Assembly: GCA_007095785.1 (NCBI GenBank)
Contig: SFBL01000046.1
Span: 1 to 59,141 of the forward strand
DNA length: 59,141 nt
Direction: 5' to 3'
Origin: Microcystis aeruginosa Ma_SC_T_19800800_S464
GTDB lineage: Bacteria; Cyanobacteriota; Cyanobacteriia; Cyanobacteriales; Microcystaceae
In this document: in pieces, positions 17,065 to 25,099 of the stretch
How positions within the stretch are numbered: position 1 is the first letter of the stretch
Layout: each line of letters starts with the position of its first letter
Notes under the pieces: model-generated
What the model was told of the DNA's origin: nothing
The model's database searches: none
What the model saw: the letters and a program-made list of their open reading frames with translations, nothing else
Made by a program: the position numbers and the translations under genes

Positions 17065-18876
17065 TTACTGAGGATCGAGTTTTAGGACTGCCATAAATGC
17101 CTCTTGCGGGACATCAACAGTTCCGATCGCTTTCATCCGTTTTTTCCCTTTTGCTTGCTTGTCTAACAGCTTTTTCTTGCGGCTAATATCACCACCATAA
17201 CACTTAGCTAAGACATCCTTTCTTAAAGCGGGAATATGTTCACTAGCGATAATTTTAGAACCAATAGCTGCTTGAATGGGAACCTTGAATTGATGCCGGG
17301 GAATCAATTCTTTTAACTTTTCGGTTAACGCACGACCAACATAATAAGCTTTATCCCGGTGAACGATCATCGCTAAAGCATCAACGGGATCACCATTGAC
17401 CATAATATCTAATTTAACTAGCTCATTTTCCCGATAGCCAATTAATTGATATTCCATACTAGCGTAACCGCGCGATCGAGATTTTAATTGATCAAAAAAG
17501 TCCGTCACCACTTCCGCTAAAGGTAACTCATAAATCAAAGCGGTGCGAGTTTTAGTAAAATAACGCATATCCTTGAAAACTCCCCGACGACTTTGACATA
17601 ATTCCATCAAAGCACCTACATAGGTTTCCGGAGTAATCATTTCCACTTGGATATAAGGTTCCTCAATTTTTTCCCGTTTTTGTGGGGAAGGTAACAAACT
17701 AGGATTATCCACTTCGACAATTTCCCCATCGGTAGTAGTTACCTGATAAACTACCGAGGGAGCAGTGGTAATTAAATCTAAGTTATACTCCCTTTCTAGT
17801 CTTTCCTGGACGATTTCCATGTGTAGCAGTCCCAAGAAACCGCAACGGAAACCAAAACCCATGGCGCTAGAAGTTTCCGGTTCGTAGGATAGAGCTGCAT
17901 CGTTTAATTTTAACTTTTCCAGGGCATCTTTGAGATCGGCATACTGATCGGCATCGGTGGGAAATAATCCGCAGAAAACCATCGGTTTTGCTTCCGTATA
18001 ACCGGGTAAAGCTTCTTTTGCTGGTTTAGAGGTTAGAGTAATCGTATCACCCACCCGGGCATCAGCGACAGTTTTAATCGCAGCTGCCAGATAACCCACT
18101 TCTCCCGCATGAAGTTCATTTACCTGTACCTGTTGCGGTGATAAAACTCCCAATTCATCAATAACAAATTCTTTACCAGAAGCCATAAAACGAATTTTAT
18201 CGCCCTTTTTCACCCGACCATCCATGACGCGGAAATAGACAATTACCCCTCGATAAGCGTCGTAATAACTATCAAAAATTAAAGCTCGGAAGGGTTCTGC
18301 GAGGGTATCTTGGGGAGGGGGAACTAATTGGACGATCGACTCTAGAATATCATTAATACCGATCCCAGCCTTAGCCGAGGCCCGAATCGCCTCACTACAG
18401 TCTAACCCCACCACTTCCTCGATTTCCGCCGCGACTCGTTCCGGTTCGGCACTGGGTAGGTCGATTTTATTTAAAACTGGGATAATTTCGAGGTTATTTT
18501 CCAGTGCTAGGTAAACATTGGCTAAAGTTTGTGCCTCTACTCCTTGGGACGCATCCACAACTAATAAAGCTCCCTCGCACGCCGCTAAAGACCGAGAAAC
18601 CTCGTAGGAAAAATCCACATGGCCGGGGGTATCAATCAGATTAAGAACGTATTTTTCACCATCCTTAGCGGTATAATCCATGCGTGCCGCCTGTAACTTG
18701 ATGGTGATACCCCGTTCCCGTTCCAAGTCCATATTATCGAGAAATTGTTCTTTCATCTCCCGTTGGGCTACGGTTCCCGTAATTTGCAGGAGGCGATCGG
18801 CGAGAGTTGATTTACCATGATCGATATGAGCGATGATGGAAAAATTGCGAATGCGAGAAACGGGAACGTCAGTCAT
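17065..18876 (-). CDS. lepA: Elongation factor 4 (LepA), back-translocating GTPase
   Basis: A 603-residue LepA, a ribosome-associated GTPase that acts during elongation and initiation under stress. G1 [10 protein letters not shown] is at residues 15-24, G2/G3 region includes RGITIK and [13 protein letters not shown]4 is NKIDLP. The LepA-specific C-terminal domain ends [19 protein letters not shown]. Full length and intact. It is the upstream gene of the AAA/TOPRIM cassette but separated by a terminator. Confidence 0.97.
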   Translation of the reverse strand: MTDVPVSRIRNFSIIAHIDHGKSTLADRLLQITGTVAQREMKEQFLDNMDLERERGITIKLQAARMDYTAKDGEKYVLNLIDTPGHVDFSYEVSRSLAACEGALLVVDASQGVEAQTLANVYLALENNLEIIPVLNKIDLPSAEPERVAAEIEEVVGLDCSEAIRASAKAGIGINDILESIVQLVPPPQDTLAEPFRALIFDSYYDAYRGVIVYFRVMDGRVKKGDKIRFMASGKEFVIDELGVLSPQQVQVNELHAGEVGYLAAAIKTVADARVGDTITLTSKPAKEALPGYTEAKPMVFCGLFPTDADQYADLKDALEKLKLNDAALSYEPETSSAMGFGFRCGFLGLLHMEIVQERLEREYNLDLITTAPSVVYQVTTTDGEIVEVDNPSLLPSPQKREKIEEPYIQVEMITPETYVGALMELCQSRRGVFKDMRYFTKTRTALIYELPLAEVVTDFFDQLKSRSRGYASMEYQLIGYRENELVKLDIMVNGDPVDALAMIVHRDKAYYVGRALTEKLKELIPRHQFKVPIQAAIGSKIIASEHIPALRKDVLAKCYGGDISRKKKLLDKQAKGKKRMKAIGTVDVPQEAFMAVLKLDPQ

Positions 18877-19054
18877 CGTGGTTCACTGCTGGCAAAAGTC
18901 AGGGGTTTATAAAATTTTAGATTCCTTAATTCATTGTAGAGGTAAAGTCTCTAAGGCTGGAGCAAAAGCGAAAAGTAAAAGGTAAAAAAAGCTAAACTGC
19001 AAGTATAGTCAGGGTTTTGACCTTAGCTTTCCCTCTCGGCATCCACAGGAAACT

Positions 19055-19201
19055 ATGGTCAGTTTGAGTATGGGGACAAAATCAGGCAAAGGGCAATGGC
19101 TAAGGAAAGGCTCTATGATTTGTCCAAATCGGATTACTATAGATAAACTCTTGGATGAGAATCCTCGACTGACGGGTAGAATGATAGATAGCAATCATTA
19201 A
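19055..19201 (+). CDS. Doubtful small ORF
   Basis: A 48-residue frame (MVSLSMGTKSGKGQW, ending RMIDSNH) ending 8 nt before the ribbon-helix-helix gene. It has no clear ribosome site or recognised family; it could be a leader peptide, a remnant or chance. Apart from it, the 18877-19209 gap shows nothing. Confidence 0.2.
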   Translation: MVSLSMGTKSGKGQWLRKGSMICPNRITIDKLLDENPRLTGRMIDSNH

Positions 19202-19209
19202 TAGAGCTT

Positions 19210-19440
19210 ATGAACGACAATGCTACACCGACTCAGCGCACGGCGGAGAAAGTTGAAATCTCTATTCACCTTGACTCGGAAGTTTTAGACCAGATTAAAC
19301 ACCTGACTAACGATCCTAGTCGCATTATCGAAACAGCGATTAAACAGTGGCTAAGAGGAGAGAAACAACCGGATGAGGACTTAACCCGTCATCTTCGACG
19401 CAATCCCCCCGTACCACCCAAAGGGGAATGGAATGACTAA
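19210..19440 (+). CDS. Ribbon-helix-helix protein, antitoxin-like
   Basis: A 76-residue protein with a ribbon-helix-helix pattern: strand VEISIHLDSEVLDQI, then helices around DPSRIIETAIKQWLRG, and a proline-rich polar tail (RRNPPVPPKGEW). This is the layout of CopG/type II antitoxins, with an N-terminal DNA-binding part and a C-terminal toxin-binding tail. No toxin gene follows within the next 220 bp, so it is either an orphan or an autonomous regulator. Confidence 0.6.
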   Translation: MNDNATPTQRTAEKVEISIHLDSEVLDQIKHLTNDPSRIIETAIKQWLRGEKQPDEDLTRHLRRNPPVPPKGEWND

Positions 19441-19666
19441 GATTTTTCAGTCTCTAATAGGTTATTTCCCGACGGAGAGACTGAAATATTTTCTTAGGTC
19501 AACCATTGATGGTAATTGAGATTTTTTCCCCAACTAACCTGGTCATACTAAATTCGTTGAGTATAGGCTAGATATCAGGACAGGCAAAAGGGGGAATAGA
19601 TAATCAGTTTTTAATAAACGGATTTAGCATCATTTTGCTTGGGTACTTACAGGAGGAACAAAACTG

Positions 19667-19879
19667 ATGCAGATAGAAATTCAAGGAGCCGATGCTATCA
19701 AAGTTGCTCAGGATATCCTAGAGATGGAAAGGGTGCAAGGCAGCTACGAAGTTATCTCCGAAGTGGTTGCTCAAAGGCTTCTAGATGTTTTACTGACTGT
19801 GGAAACGGAACTGACAGAAGGTGCGGCAATTACTATTAGCGATGACTCTGTGCATGTTCGTAAACTTCCAATTCGATAA
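19667..19879 (+). CDS. Small hypothetical protein
   Basis: A 70-residue protein (MQIEIQGADAIKVAQDILEME, ending DSVHVRKLPIR) that I do not recognise. The strong ribosome site AGGAGG at 19651-19656, ten nt before the ATG, supports translation. The predicted fold alternates strand and helix. It lies upstream of hicBA but is separated from it by a repeat, so it is probably independent. Confidence 0.55.
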   Translation: MQIEIQGADAIKVAQDILEMERVQGSYEVISEVVAQRLLDVLLTVETELTEGAAITISDDSVHVRKLPIR

Positions 19880-19894
19880 AATGATGTCTAACAC

Positions 19895-19943
19895 TTACTA
19901 ATTTGGATAATAAAACAAAACTAACAATCCGCCGCAATGCACC
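19895..19943. repeat. 49-bp repeat left of hicBA
   Basis: About 45 of 49 bases match 20449-20497 in direct orientation; the two copies bracket hicBA. Its end reads AATCCGCCGCAATGCACC, the same family as the element at 38296-38357 beside a RelE-type module (reverse complement). Confidence 0.8.
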
Positions 19944-19993
19944 GCTAACTTTAATGATGGTGGGTTATATAATTTAAAATTCTGAGGTAAATC

Positions 19994-20218
19994 ATGCAAC
20001 TAAAACTAACAAAAATATTCCAGAAAGTTCCCGAAGGCTATATTGGTTTTGTTGAAGAATTGCCAGGAGCTAATACTCAAGGAGAGACTCTAGAAGAAAC
20101 TAGAAGCAATTTAGAAGAAGCAATTGAGCTAGTTTTAGAAGCTAATCGTATGTTAGCTGAAGAGCAACTGCAAGGACAAGAAGTGATTCGAGAGTCTGTT
20201 ACTTTCTGGGCTGCATGA
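19994..20218 (+). CDS. hicB: HicB-type antitoxin
   Basis: A 74-residue HicB antitoxin, consisting of the partial RNase-H-like fold: GYIGFVEELPGANTQGETLEET, then a helix EEAIELVLEANRML. This is the short form without a C-terminal DNA-binding domain. The stop overlaps hicA by ATGA, so translation is coupled. Antitoxin-first order is the reverse of the classical E. coli hicAB but common in cyanobacteria. Confidence 0.85.
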   Translation: MQLKLTKIFQKVPEGYIGFVEELPGANTQGETLEETRSNLEEAIELVLEANRMLAEEQLQGQEVIRESVTFWAA

Positions 20219-20400
20219 AACGCATAAACTTAATTCGTCATTTAGAAACTTATGGCTGTGAATTCTTAAGAGAAGGCGGCAATCATACGATTTATGTAAA
20301 TCGTGTCCATCAGAAATCTTCAGCCATTCCGCGCCATCGTGAAATCAATGAATTCTTGACACGAAAAATTTGTCGAGATTTACAAATACCAGAACCATGA
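20215..20400 (+). CDS. hicA: HicA-type mRNA interferase toxin
   Basis: A 61-residue HicA toxin, a double-stranded-RNA-binding-like ribonuclease that cleaves mRNA. It keeps the core LIRHLETYGCEFLREGGNHTIYVN, including the catalytic His of the G-x-H segment, and IPRHREINEFLTRKICRDL. It starts inside the hicB stop codon. The pair lies inside two 49-bp direct repeats, which suggests it came in as a unit. Confidence 0.88.
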   Translation: MKRINLIRHLETYGCEFLREGGNHTIYVNRVHQKSSAIPRHREINEFLTRKICRDLQIPEP

Positions 20401-20448
20401 GTGCGACCCCTGTTAAGCTGCTGTAGAGTGTAGGGTGCGTGTTTGCGG

Positions 20449-20497
20449 TTACTAATTTGGATAATAAAATAAGACTAACAATCCGCCGTAACGCACC
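20449..20497. repeat. 49-bp repeat right of hicBA
   Basis: Direct copy of 19895-19943. A GTAGGGTGCG end lies at 20429-20438 and ACGCACC at 20491-20497, which resemble the inverted ends of a short element. The remaining gap to 20719 has only a 27-codon minus-strand frame (20540-20623) of no clear meaning. Confidence 0.8.
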
Positions 20498-20719
20498 AAT
20501 TCTATTACTATTAATTAAACATAATAAATTACATTGAATTTACCTGTGTATCATCCCCTGTAGAATTTCTGGCAATTTATCGATTAAATTTCTGGCTTTT
20601 TGTTTAATATTTTTTATTTCCATAATGGTTTCCAAAATGACTCCTGACAGTTGACATTATCAACTATTCATTATTAATTAAAAGGGCGATCGCAAAATTA
20701 CGCCTTCTCGAAAAAGAGA

Positions 20720-21331
20720 TTAAACACCTGAAGCAAAACCCAAAGGTTGAAACTGAGCATCATTGATAATTTTAACCGTTTCCCCCGACTGCTTAATCAC
20801 AAACAAACCGCGCCGATAGGCATAGACATCTATCCCCTGATCAATTTCAATGCCTGCCACTGCCCCATAAACCCGAAACTCTCGAAATTGGGGGAAAGAA
20901 ACCTTAAATCGCTGTAATCGGCTGACAAAATCATCTACATCATCCCTCGACAGTCGAGATTTACATTCCACAGCCACCAACTCGCTCCCATTCACCGCCA
21001 CAATATCAATCTCCATTGCCGCCCCAGAACGCTTACTTTTCAAGCGACTCATCGTTTGGGTGACATCAATGCCCCGTTCCTGAAATAAACGCACAACCGC
21101 AGGCTCTACCATTTCTTCAACGAATCTGCCCCAGCGCGTTGTTAGGTTATTAACAGCTTTGGTCGTTTCTTGTACCTGTTTTTTTAATTCTTCCATCGTG
21201 CGATTAGCTTCCTCTCTGCGGCGATCGGCTTCGGCACTGCGGCGATCAGCTTCCTTTTGAAACTCGGCAAATTGGGCCTCAGTTCTTTCAAATAACTTGT
21301 AAATATCGGCGATCGTTACAGCGTCTGACAT
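20720..21331 (-). CDS. Coiled-coil protein with PD-(D/E)XK-like nuclease domain
   Basis: About 203 residues from the chosen ATG (MSDAVTIADIYKLF); an in-frame ATG at 21367 would add 12. Residues 15-70 form a Glu/Arg-rich coiled coil (repeated EADRRxEE). The C-terminal half has a restriction-nuclease-like core: MEIDIVAVNGSELVAVECKSRL, with D followed by E-x-K. This matches the DUF3782-type proteins common in cyanobacteria. No methylase or other partner is nearby, so its cellular target is unknown; activity is inferred from the E-x-K motif. Confidence 0.7.
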   Translation of the reverse strand: MSDAVTIADIYKLFERTEAQFAEFQKEADRRSAEADRRREEANRTMEELKKQVQETTKAVNNLTTRWGRFVEEMVEPAVVRLFQERGIDVTQTMSRLKSKRSGAAMEIDIVAVNGSELVAVECKSRLSRDDVDDFVSRLQRFKVSFPQFREFRVYGAVAGIEIDQGIDVYAYRRGLFVIKQSGETVKIINDAQFQPLGFASGV

Positions 21332-21797
21332 AGGAAGATTCTTCAAGGTTGAGAAGTCTAGTCCCATTCTAGCGACTTGGCGGAGAAGAAATGTCCCTAG
21401 CTTCTCATCCGTGTTTTTTCAATCAATTATTCACTATCGGCTAATCAGCGATCGCAGTTTAAAGGGAAGGGGTCAAAGGTCAAAAGGCGATCGCGGTCAA
21501 TGGATAATAGGCAATTGACAATGGATAATTATCAACTATAGCTCCTGCGGCCATGGGCTACTATTTTGATCATCAGGAAGAAATCAACCAGAAAATCACC
21601 CAAGAATGGGAGCAGATACAGGTTAACATGACGCGAATAGCTAAATCACTTTTTACAGCAGGGTGAAAGAAGTGACTTTTCCCCCCTTCCCCCGAATGTA
21701 CCCCGTAACTGATATAAGTAGAGATGTAGGTCTATAACCAAAATTGCCGCATCAGTTCGGTTAGGTGACTGTTTTTCGCTTGTCTAGGAGGGTAGAT
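21332..21797. other. Intergenic region without a recognised gene
   Basis: This spacer separates divergent genes. It contains GATCGCGGTCAATGG-type and AATGGATAA repeats at 21487-21535 and a short unassigned open stretch near 21553. Nothing can be named. Confidence 0.5.
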
Positions 21798-23690
21798 ATG
21801 CTCAACGAATTAATTTATGAAGGATTAGGTTTAAGTGCTGTTTTCGGAGGACTATTCCTCTGGTCGCGCTCTAGTCTCGTCAGCAAAAATACCGCCCTTT
21901 TAGCTGCACAAGCGCAATTACAGCAAAGTAACTCAGATTTGTTGGTTCAAGTCAAGGGTTTAGACGTGGCGCAATCAGATTTAAAAGACGAAAATCAGCA
22001 GCTGCACGCCAAAATAATTTACATAGAACAACATTCCGCCCAATTACAGCACAAAGCTACGGATTTAGAAAATTCTCTCCAGTCCCTCCAGCAAGCTGTG
22101 CAAATAGGTGAGAGTGAAATCGAACAACTGAAAACCACCGCTAAGGACATAGAAGCGGAGAAAGCTGGTTTGATGGAGCAGTTAGAGGCAGAAAAAGCCC
22201 AAATTACTAGCCTAGAAGCACAAATTCAAACTTTAGAGCAGCAAAAAGGCGAAATTAACCGTCAATTTGATTTGACCAAAAAACAGACCACCTCTCTCTA
22301 TAGTCAAATTCAGACCCTAGAACAGGATAAAACTCTCTTACAGCAAGAGCTAGAAAAAGCTGAGGAATTAAGGGCGAAAGTGGCCGATTTAGACCATAAA
22401 AACCAAGAATTAAGCGATTTAGCCGCCCAAATTCCCAACTTGCAAGGTCAAATTCAAACCCTAGAACAGAATCTGGCTGACCAAACAGAACAGTATGAGC
22501 AAGGACAGCAGGAAATAGCCAGCTTACAGGGTCAAATTAGCGGGTTAGAGCGGGAAAAAAAGTCTCTCAGCGAAGATTTAGCCGTAAGTCAAACTCGATC
22601 GCTCTCTTTAGGGCAAGAATGCGACAATTTAACTATAAAACTGCAAGAAACCGTCGCTCAAGTGGCGGCTATAACCGACGAAAAGGACAGTCTCGGCGCT
22701 CATCTCGAAGCAGCTAAACTGGAGTTACAGGCTTTAGAAGTCCAGAAAGAGGAATTATCGGCAGAATTAACCACTGCTGCCGAAAAAATTGCTGATTTAG
22801 AAGGGCAATTACAGGGATTAACCCAGTTACCCCAACAATTGGCTGATTCTCAGGCAACAATTGCTCATTTAGAAGGGCAATTACAGGAATTAACCCAGTT
22901 ACCGCAACAATTGGCTGATTCTCAGGCAAAAATTGCTAATTTAGAAGGGCAATTACAAGAATTAACCCAGTTACCGCAACAGCTAGAAACCTATCGGGAA
23001 AACATTTCTAATTTAGAGATTCAACTACACCAGTTAAGTGCCGAAAAAGACCAATTAGAAACCACAACTTCCCGTCATATCGAGGAATTAAGCCAACAAA
23101 ATCGCCAACTAACTCAAGATTTAGAAGTCAAAAAAACGGCAGCTAAAGCTTTAGAAAAGGAAAAAATTAAGTTTGAGGGTGAGTTAGCAACTAAGCAAGC
23201 AGAAATCGCCGCTTTGGAGGTTAAAATTCAAAACCTACAGCAAGAAAGAGACGATTTCTCTCGACAAACTGCCCCTATTACCACTAATGAACCAGAAGCA
23301 ATTATTAGCGAGACTCCGGTAGTAGAAGAACCGGAAACCTCCCCGGTGATTGCCAAGGAGACTCCTGTGGTGACAGCAGAAAAAATCCCGGTTGCCGATA
23401 CAAGTTTAGAAGTGCAACCCGCAGCAAAGATAGTCCAGACGAGTCAAGAATCCGCAGAAAATCCCCTCAGGGGAAAAACCTTAGTTATACTAGGAACTTT
23501 CAGCAAAATCAGTCGCGAGCAAGCGAAATCATTGATTATTAATGTCGGTGGTACTGTTACCGGTTCCCCCAGTGCGAACACTGATTATATTCTCCTCGGT
23601 AAAGCTCCCGGTGAGAAACTCAAAAAGGCTCAAAAATTAGGCATTAAAACCCTTTCAGAAGCCCAATTTCTGCAAATGGTAGAATCCTAA
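21798..23690 (+). CDS. Membrane-anchored long coiled-coil protein with C-terminal BRCT domain
   Basis: A 630-residue protein. The start at 21798 follows a strong AGGAGG at 21786-21791. One hydrophobic segment (GLGLSAVFGGLFLWS) is near residues 7-22, then about 480 residues of heptad-rich coiled coil. Between about residues 328 and 405 a 26-residue unit (LEGQLQELTQLPQQLADSQA) occurs three times. An acidic linker with EETP/EPE repeats follows, and the last 75 residues are a BRCT domain (GKTLVILGTFSKISREQAKS, GGTVTGSPSANTDYILLG), close to that of NAD-dependent DNA ligase. The role is unknown; BRCT domains bind DNA ends or phosphoproteins. Confidence 0.8.
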   Translation: MLNELIYEGLGLSAVFGGLFLWSRSSLVSKNTALLAAQAQLQQSNSDLLVQVKGLDVAQSDLKDENQQLHAKIIYIEQHSAQLQHKATDLENSLQSLQQAVQIGESEIEQLKTTAKDIEAEKAGLMEQLEAEKAQITSLEAQIQTLEQQKGEINRQFDLTKKQTTSLYSQIQTLEQDKTLLQQELEKAEELRAKVADLDHKNQELSDLAAQIPNLQGQIQTLEQNLADQTEQYEQGQQEIASLQGQISGLEREKKSLSEDLAVSQTRSLSLGQECDNLTIKLQETVAQVAAITDEKDSLGAHLEAAKLELQALEVQKEELSAELTTAAEKIADLEGQLQGLTQLPQQLADSQATIAHLEGQLQELTQLPQQLADSQAKIANLEGQLQELTQLPQQLETYRENISNLEIQLHQLSAEKDQLETTTSRHIEELSQQNRQLTQDLEVKKTAAKALEKEKIKFEGELATKQAEIAALEVKIQNLQQERDDFSRQTAPITTNEPEAIISETPVVEEPETSPVIAKETPVVTAEKIPVADTSLEVQPAAKIVQTSQESAENPLRGKTLVILGTFSKISREQAKSLIINVGGTVTGSPSANTDYILLGKAPGEKLKKAQKLGIKTLSEAQFLQMVES

Positions 23691-23691
23691 A

Positions 23692-23765
23692 ACAGTTATC
23701 AGTTATCAGTTATCAGTTATCAGTTATCAGTTATCAGTTATCAGTTATCAGTTATCAGTTATCAG
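23692..23765. repeat. AGTTATC heptamer tandem repeat
   Basis: About ten uninterrupted copies of the heptamer AGTTATC between the BRCT-protein gene and the following dehydrogenase. The same unit recurs at 26606-26665 and in shorter runs at 26840-26873, 30314-30370 and 56302-56318. Confidence 0.95.
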
Positions 23766-23813
23766 ATTTTAGTTTTCAGTTCACTCTGCCTGTTCCCTAT
23801 TATTGCCAAAATC

Positions 23814-24692
23814 ATGAGTCAAAAAATTGCCTTTTTAGGATTAGGAGTGATGGGAGCGCCGATGACGGCTAATCTTGTCCGTCAAGGTTTTGTTGTCAAT
23901 GCTTGGAATCGCAGCCCAGAAGCGCCGGGGATAATCATTGCCAGGGCATCAGGTGCGAACATTTGTTCTAGTATCGCCGCCGCCGTCAGGGATGCCGAGA
24001 TTGTCTTTACCTGCGTCGGAGATGTGCCTGACGTGGAAGCGGTAATTTTAGAACCGGGGGGTGTCATGGAATCGGCAGCGGTGGGAACTCTGGTGGTGGA
24101 TATGAGTACCATTGGCTCTCAAGCCGCTAGGATGATTGGTAAAAAGCTAGAGGAAAATAATCTCCGTTTTCTCGATGCTCCCATCTCTGGGGGCGATATT
24201 GGGGCGAAAAACGGCACTTTAACCATTATGGTGGGGGGGAAAGAAGCGGATTTTCAGACTTGTTTGCCCTGTTTTCAAGCCATGGGCAAAACTATTCGCT
24301 GGTGTGGCGAAATCGGCAACGGACAAGCGGTAAAACTCTGTAATCAAGTCTTGGGGGCGGTTCACATGGTGGCGCTGTGTGAGGCTCTAAAAATGGCAAA
24401 AATTCAAGGATTAGACCCCAATTTAGTCATAGAAGTCTGTAAAACGGGGGCGGCGGGTTCTTGGGCGTTGGAAAATTTGGGACCAAAAATCCTCGCCCAA
24501 GATTTACAGCCAGCTTTTATGATTGAACATATCTTAAAAGATTTGCGATTAGTCAAAGAAACTGCCCAGACAGCCGGGGAAATTCTGCCTGGGACAGATT
24601 TAGCAGAAGCTTTATTTAAAGTAGTAGCGGAATTGGACGAAGGTAAGGGAATTAAACAGGGAACCCAAGCGATGATTCGCGCCTACGATTAA
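23814..24692 (+). CDS. NAD(P)-dependent beta-hydroxyacid dehydrogenase family protein
   Basis: A 292-residue member of the 3-hydroxyisobutyrate/tartronate-semialdehyde dehydrogenase family. The Rossmann start is IAFLGLGVMGAPMTANL (residues 5-21); the substrate signature DAPISGGDIGAKNGTL is near 121-136; the catalytic lysine lies in GNGQAVKLCNQ (about 171). The exact substrate is not determined; glyoxylate or succinic semialdehyde reduction is an alternative. Its stop codon overlaps that of the convergent phhB gene. Confidence 0.88.
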   Translation: MSQKIAFLGLGVMGAPMTANLVRQGFVVNAWNRSPEAPGIIIARASGANICSSIAAAVRDAEIVFTCVGDVPDVEAVILEPGGVMESAAVGTLVVDMSTIGSQAARMIGKKLEENNLRFLDAPISGGDIGAKNGTLTIMVGGKEADFQTCLPCFQAMGKTIRWCGEIGNGQAVKLCNQVLGAVHMVALCEALKMAKIQGLDPNLVIEVCKTGAAGSWALENLGPKILAQDLQPAFMIEHILKDLRLVKETAQTAGEILPGTDLAEALFKVVAELDEGKGIKQGTQAMIRAYD

Positions 24693-25039
24693 GCATTTTG
24701 TTGGCGATAAATATCATCGGTACGGGCAGCCATGATGAAATCATTTTGATGTAATCCCCCCACGTCATGGGTCCACCAAGAAACGGTAACTTTACCCCAT
24801 TCTGTCAATAAAGCGGGGTGATGGCCTTCTTTTTCCGCCGCTTCTCCCACGGCATTAGTAAAGGCGATTGCCCCTTGAAAATTGGCAAATTTATAGAGTT
24901 TTTGCAGACGGGGAATACCCTCGTATTCTAAGAGATTCCAATCGGGAATTTTAGCCTGTAAAGCGGTAATTTCCTCGGCAGTGATAGGAGAAGAACCCGA
25001 TTGATAAGGTTGACATTTTTGTTGAGCAAGTTCGGTCAT
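24689..25039 (-). CDS. phhB: Pterin-4a-carbinolamine dehydratase
   Basis: A 116-residue protein that dehydrates 4a-hydroxytetrahydropterin and recycles pterin cofactor. Signature: EKEGHHPALLTEWGKVTVSWWTHDVGGLHQNDF with the active-site His pair. Full length. The minus-strand stop TTA (24689-24691) lies within the palindrome TTAA that also gives the stop of the dehydrogenase on the plus strand. Confidence 0.93.
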   Translation of the reverse strand: MTELAQQKCQPYQSGSSPITAEEITALQAKIPDWNLLEYEGIPRLQKLYKFANFQGAIAFTNAVGEAAEKEGHHPALLTEWGKVTVSWWTHDVGGLHQNDFIMAARTDDIYRQQNA

Positions 25040-25099
25040 AGGGCTATCAATCTAGATTTTTTACCTTTATTATAGAGTAAAATCCCCCAGAGAAATTTT

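Noticed and set aside
20540-20623. 27-residue minus-strand ORF MEIKNIKQKARNLIDKLPE
   Set aside because: Too short, no ribosome site or partner; might be an antitoxin remnant but not supportable.
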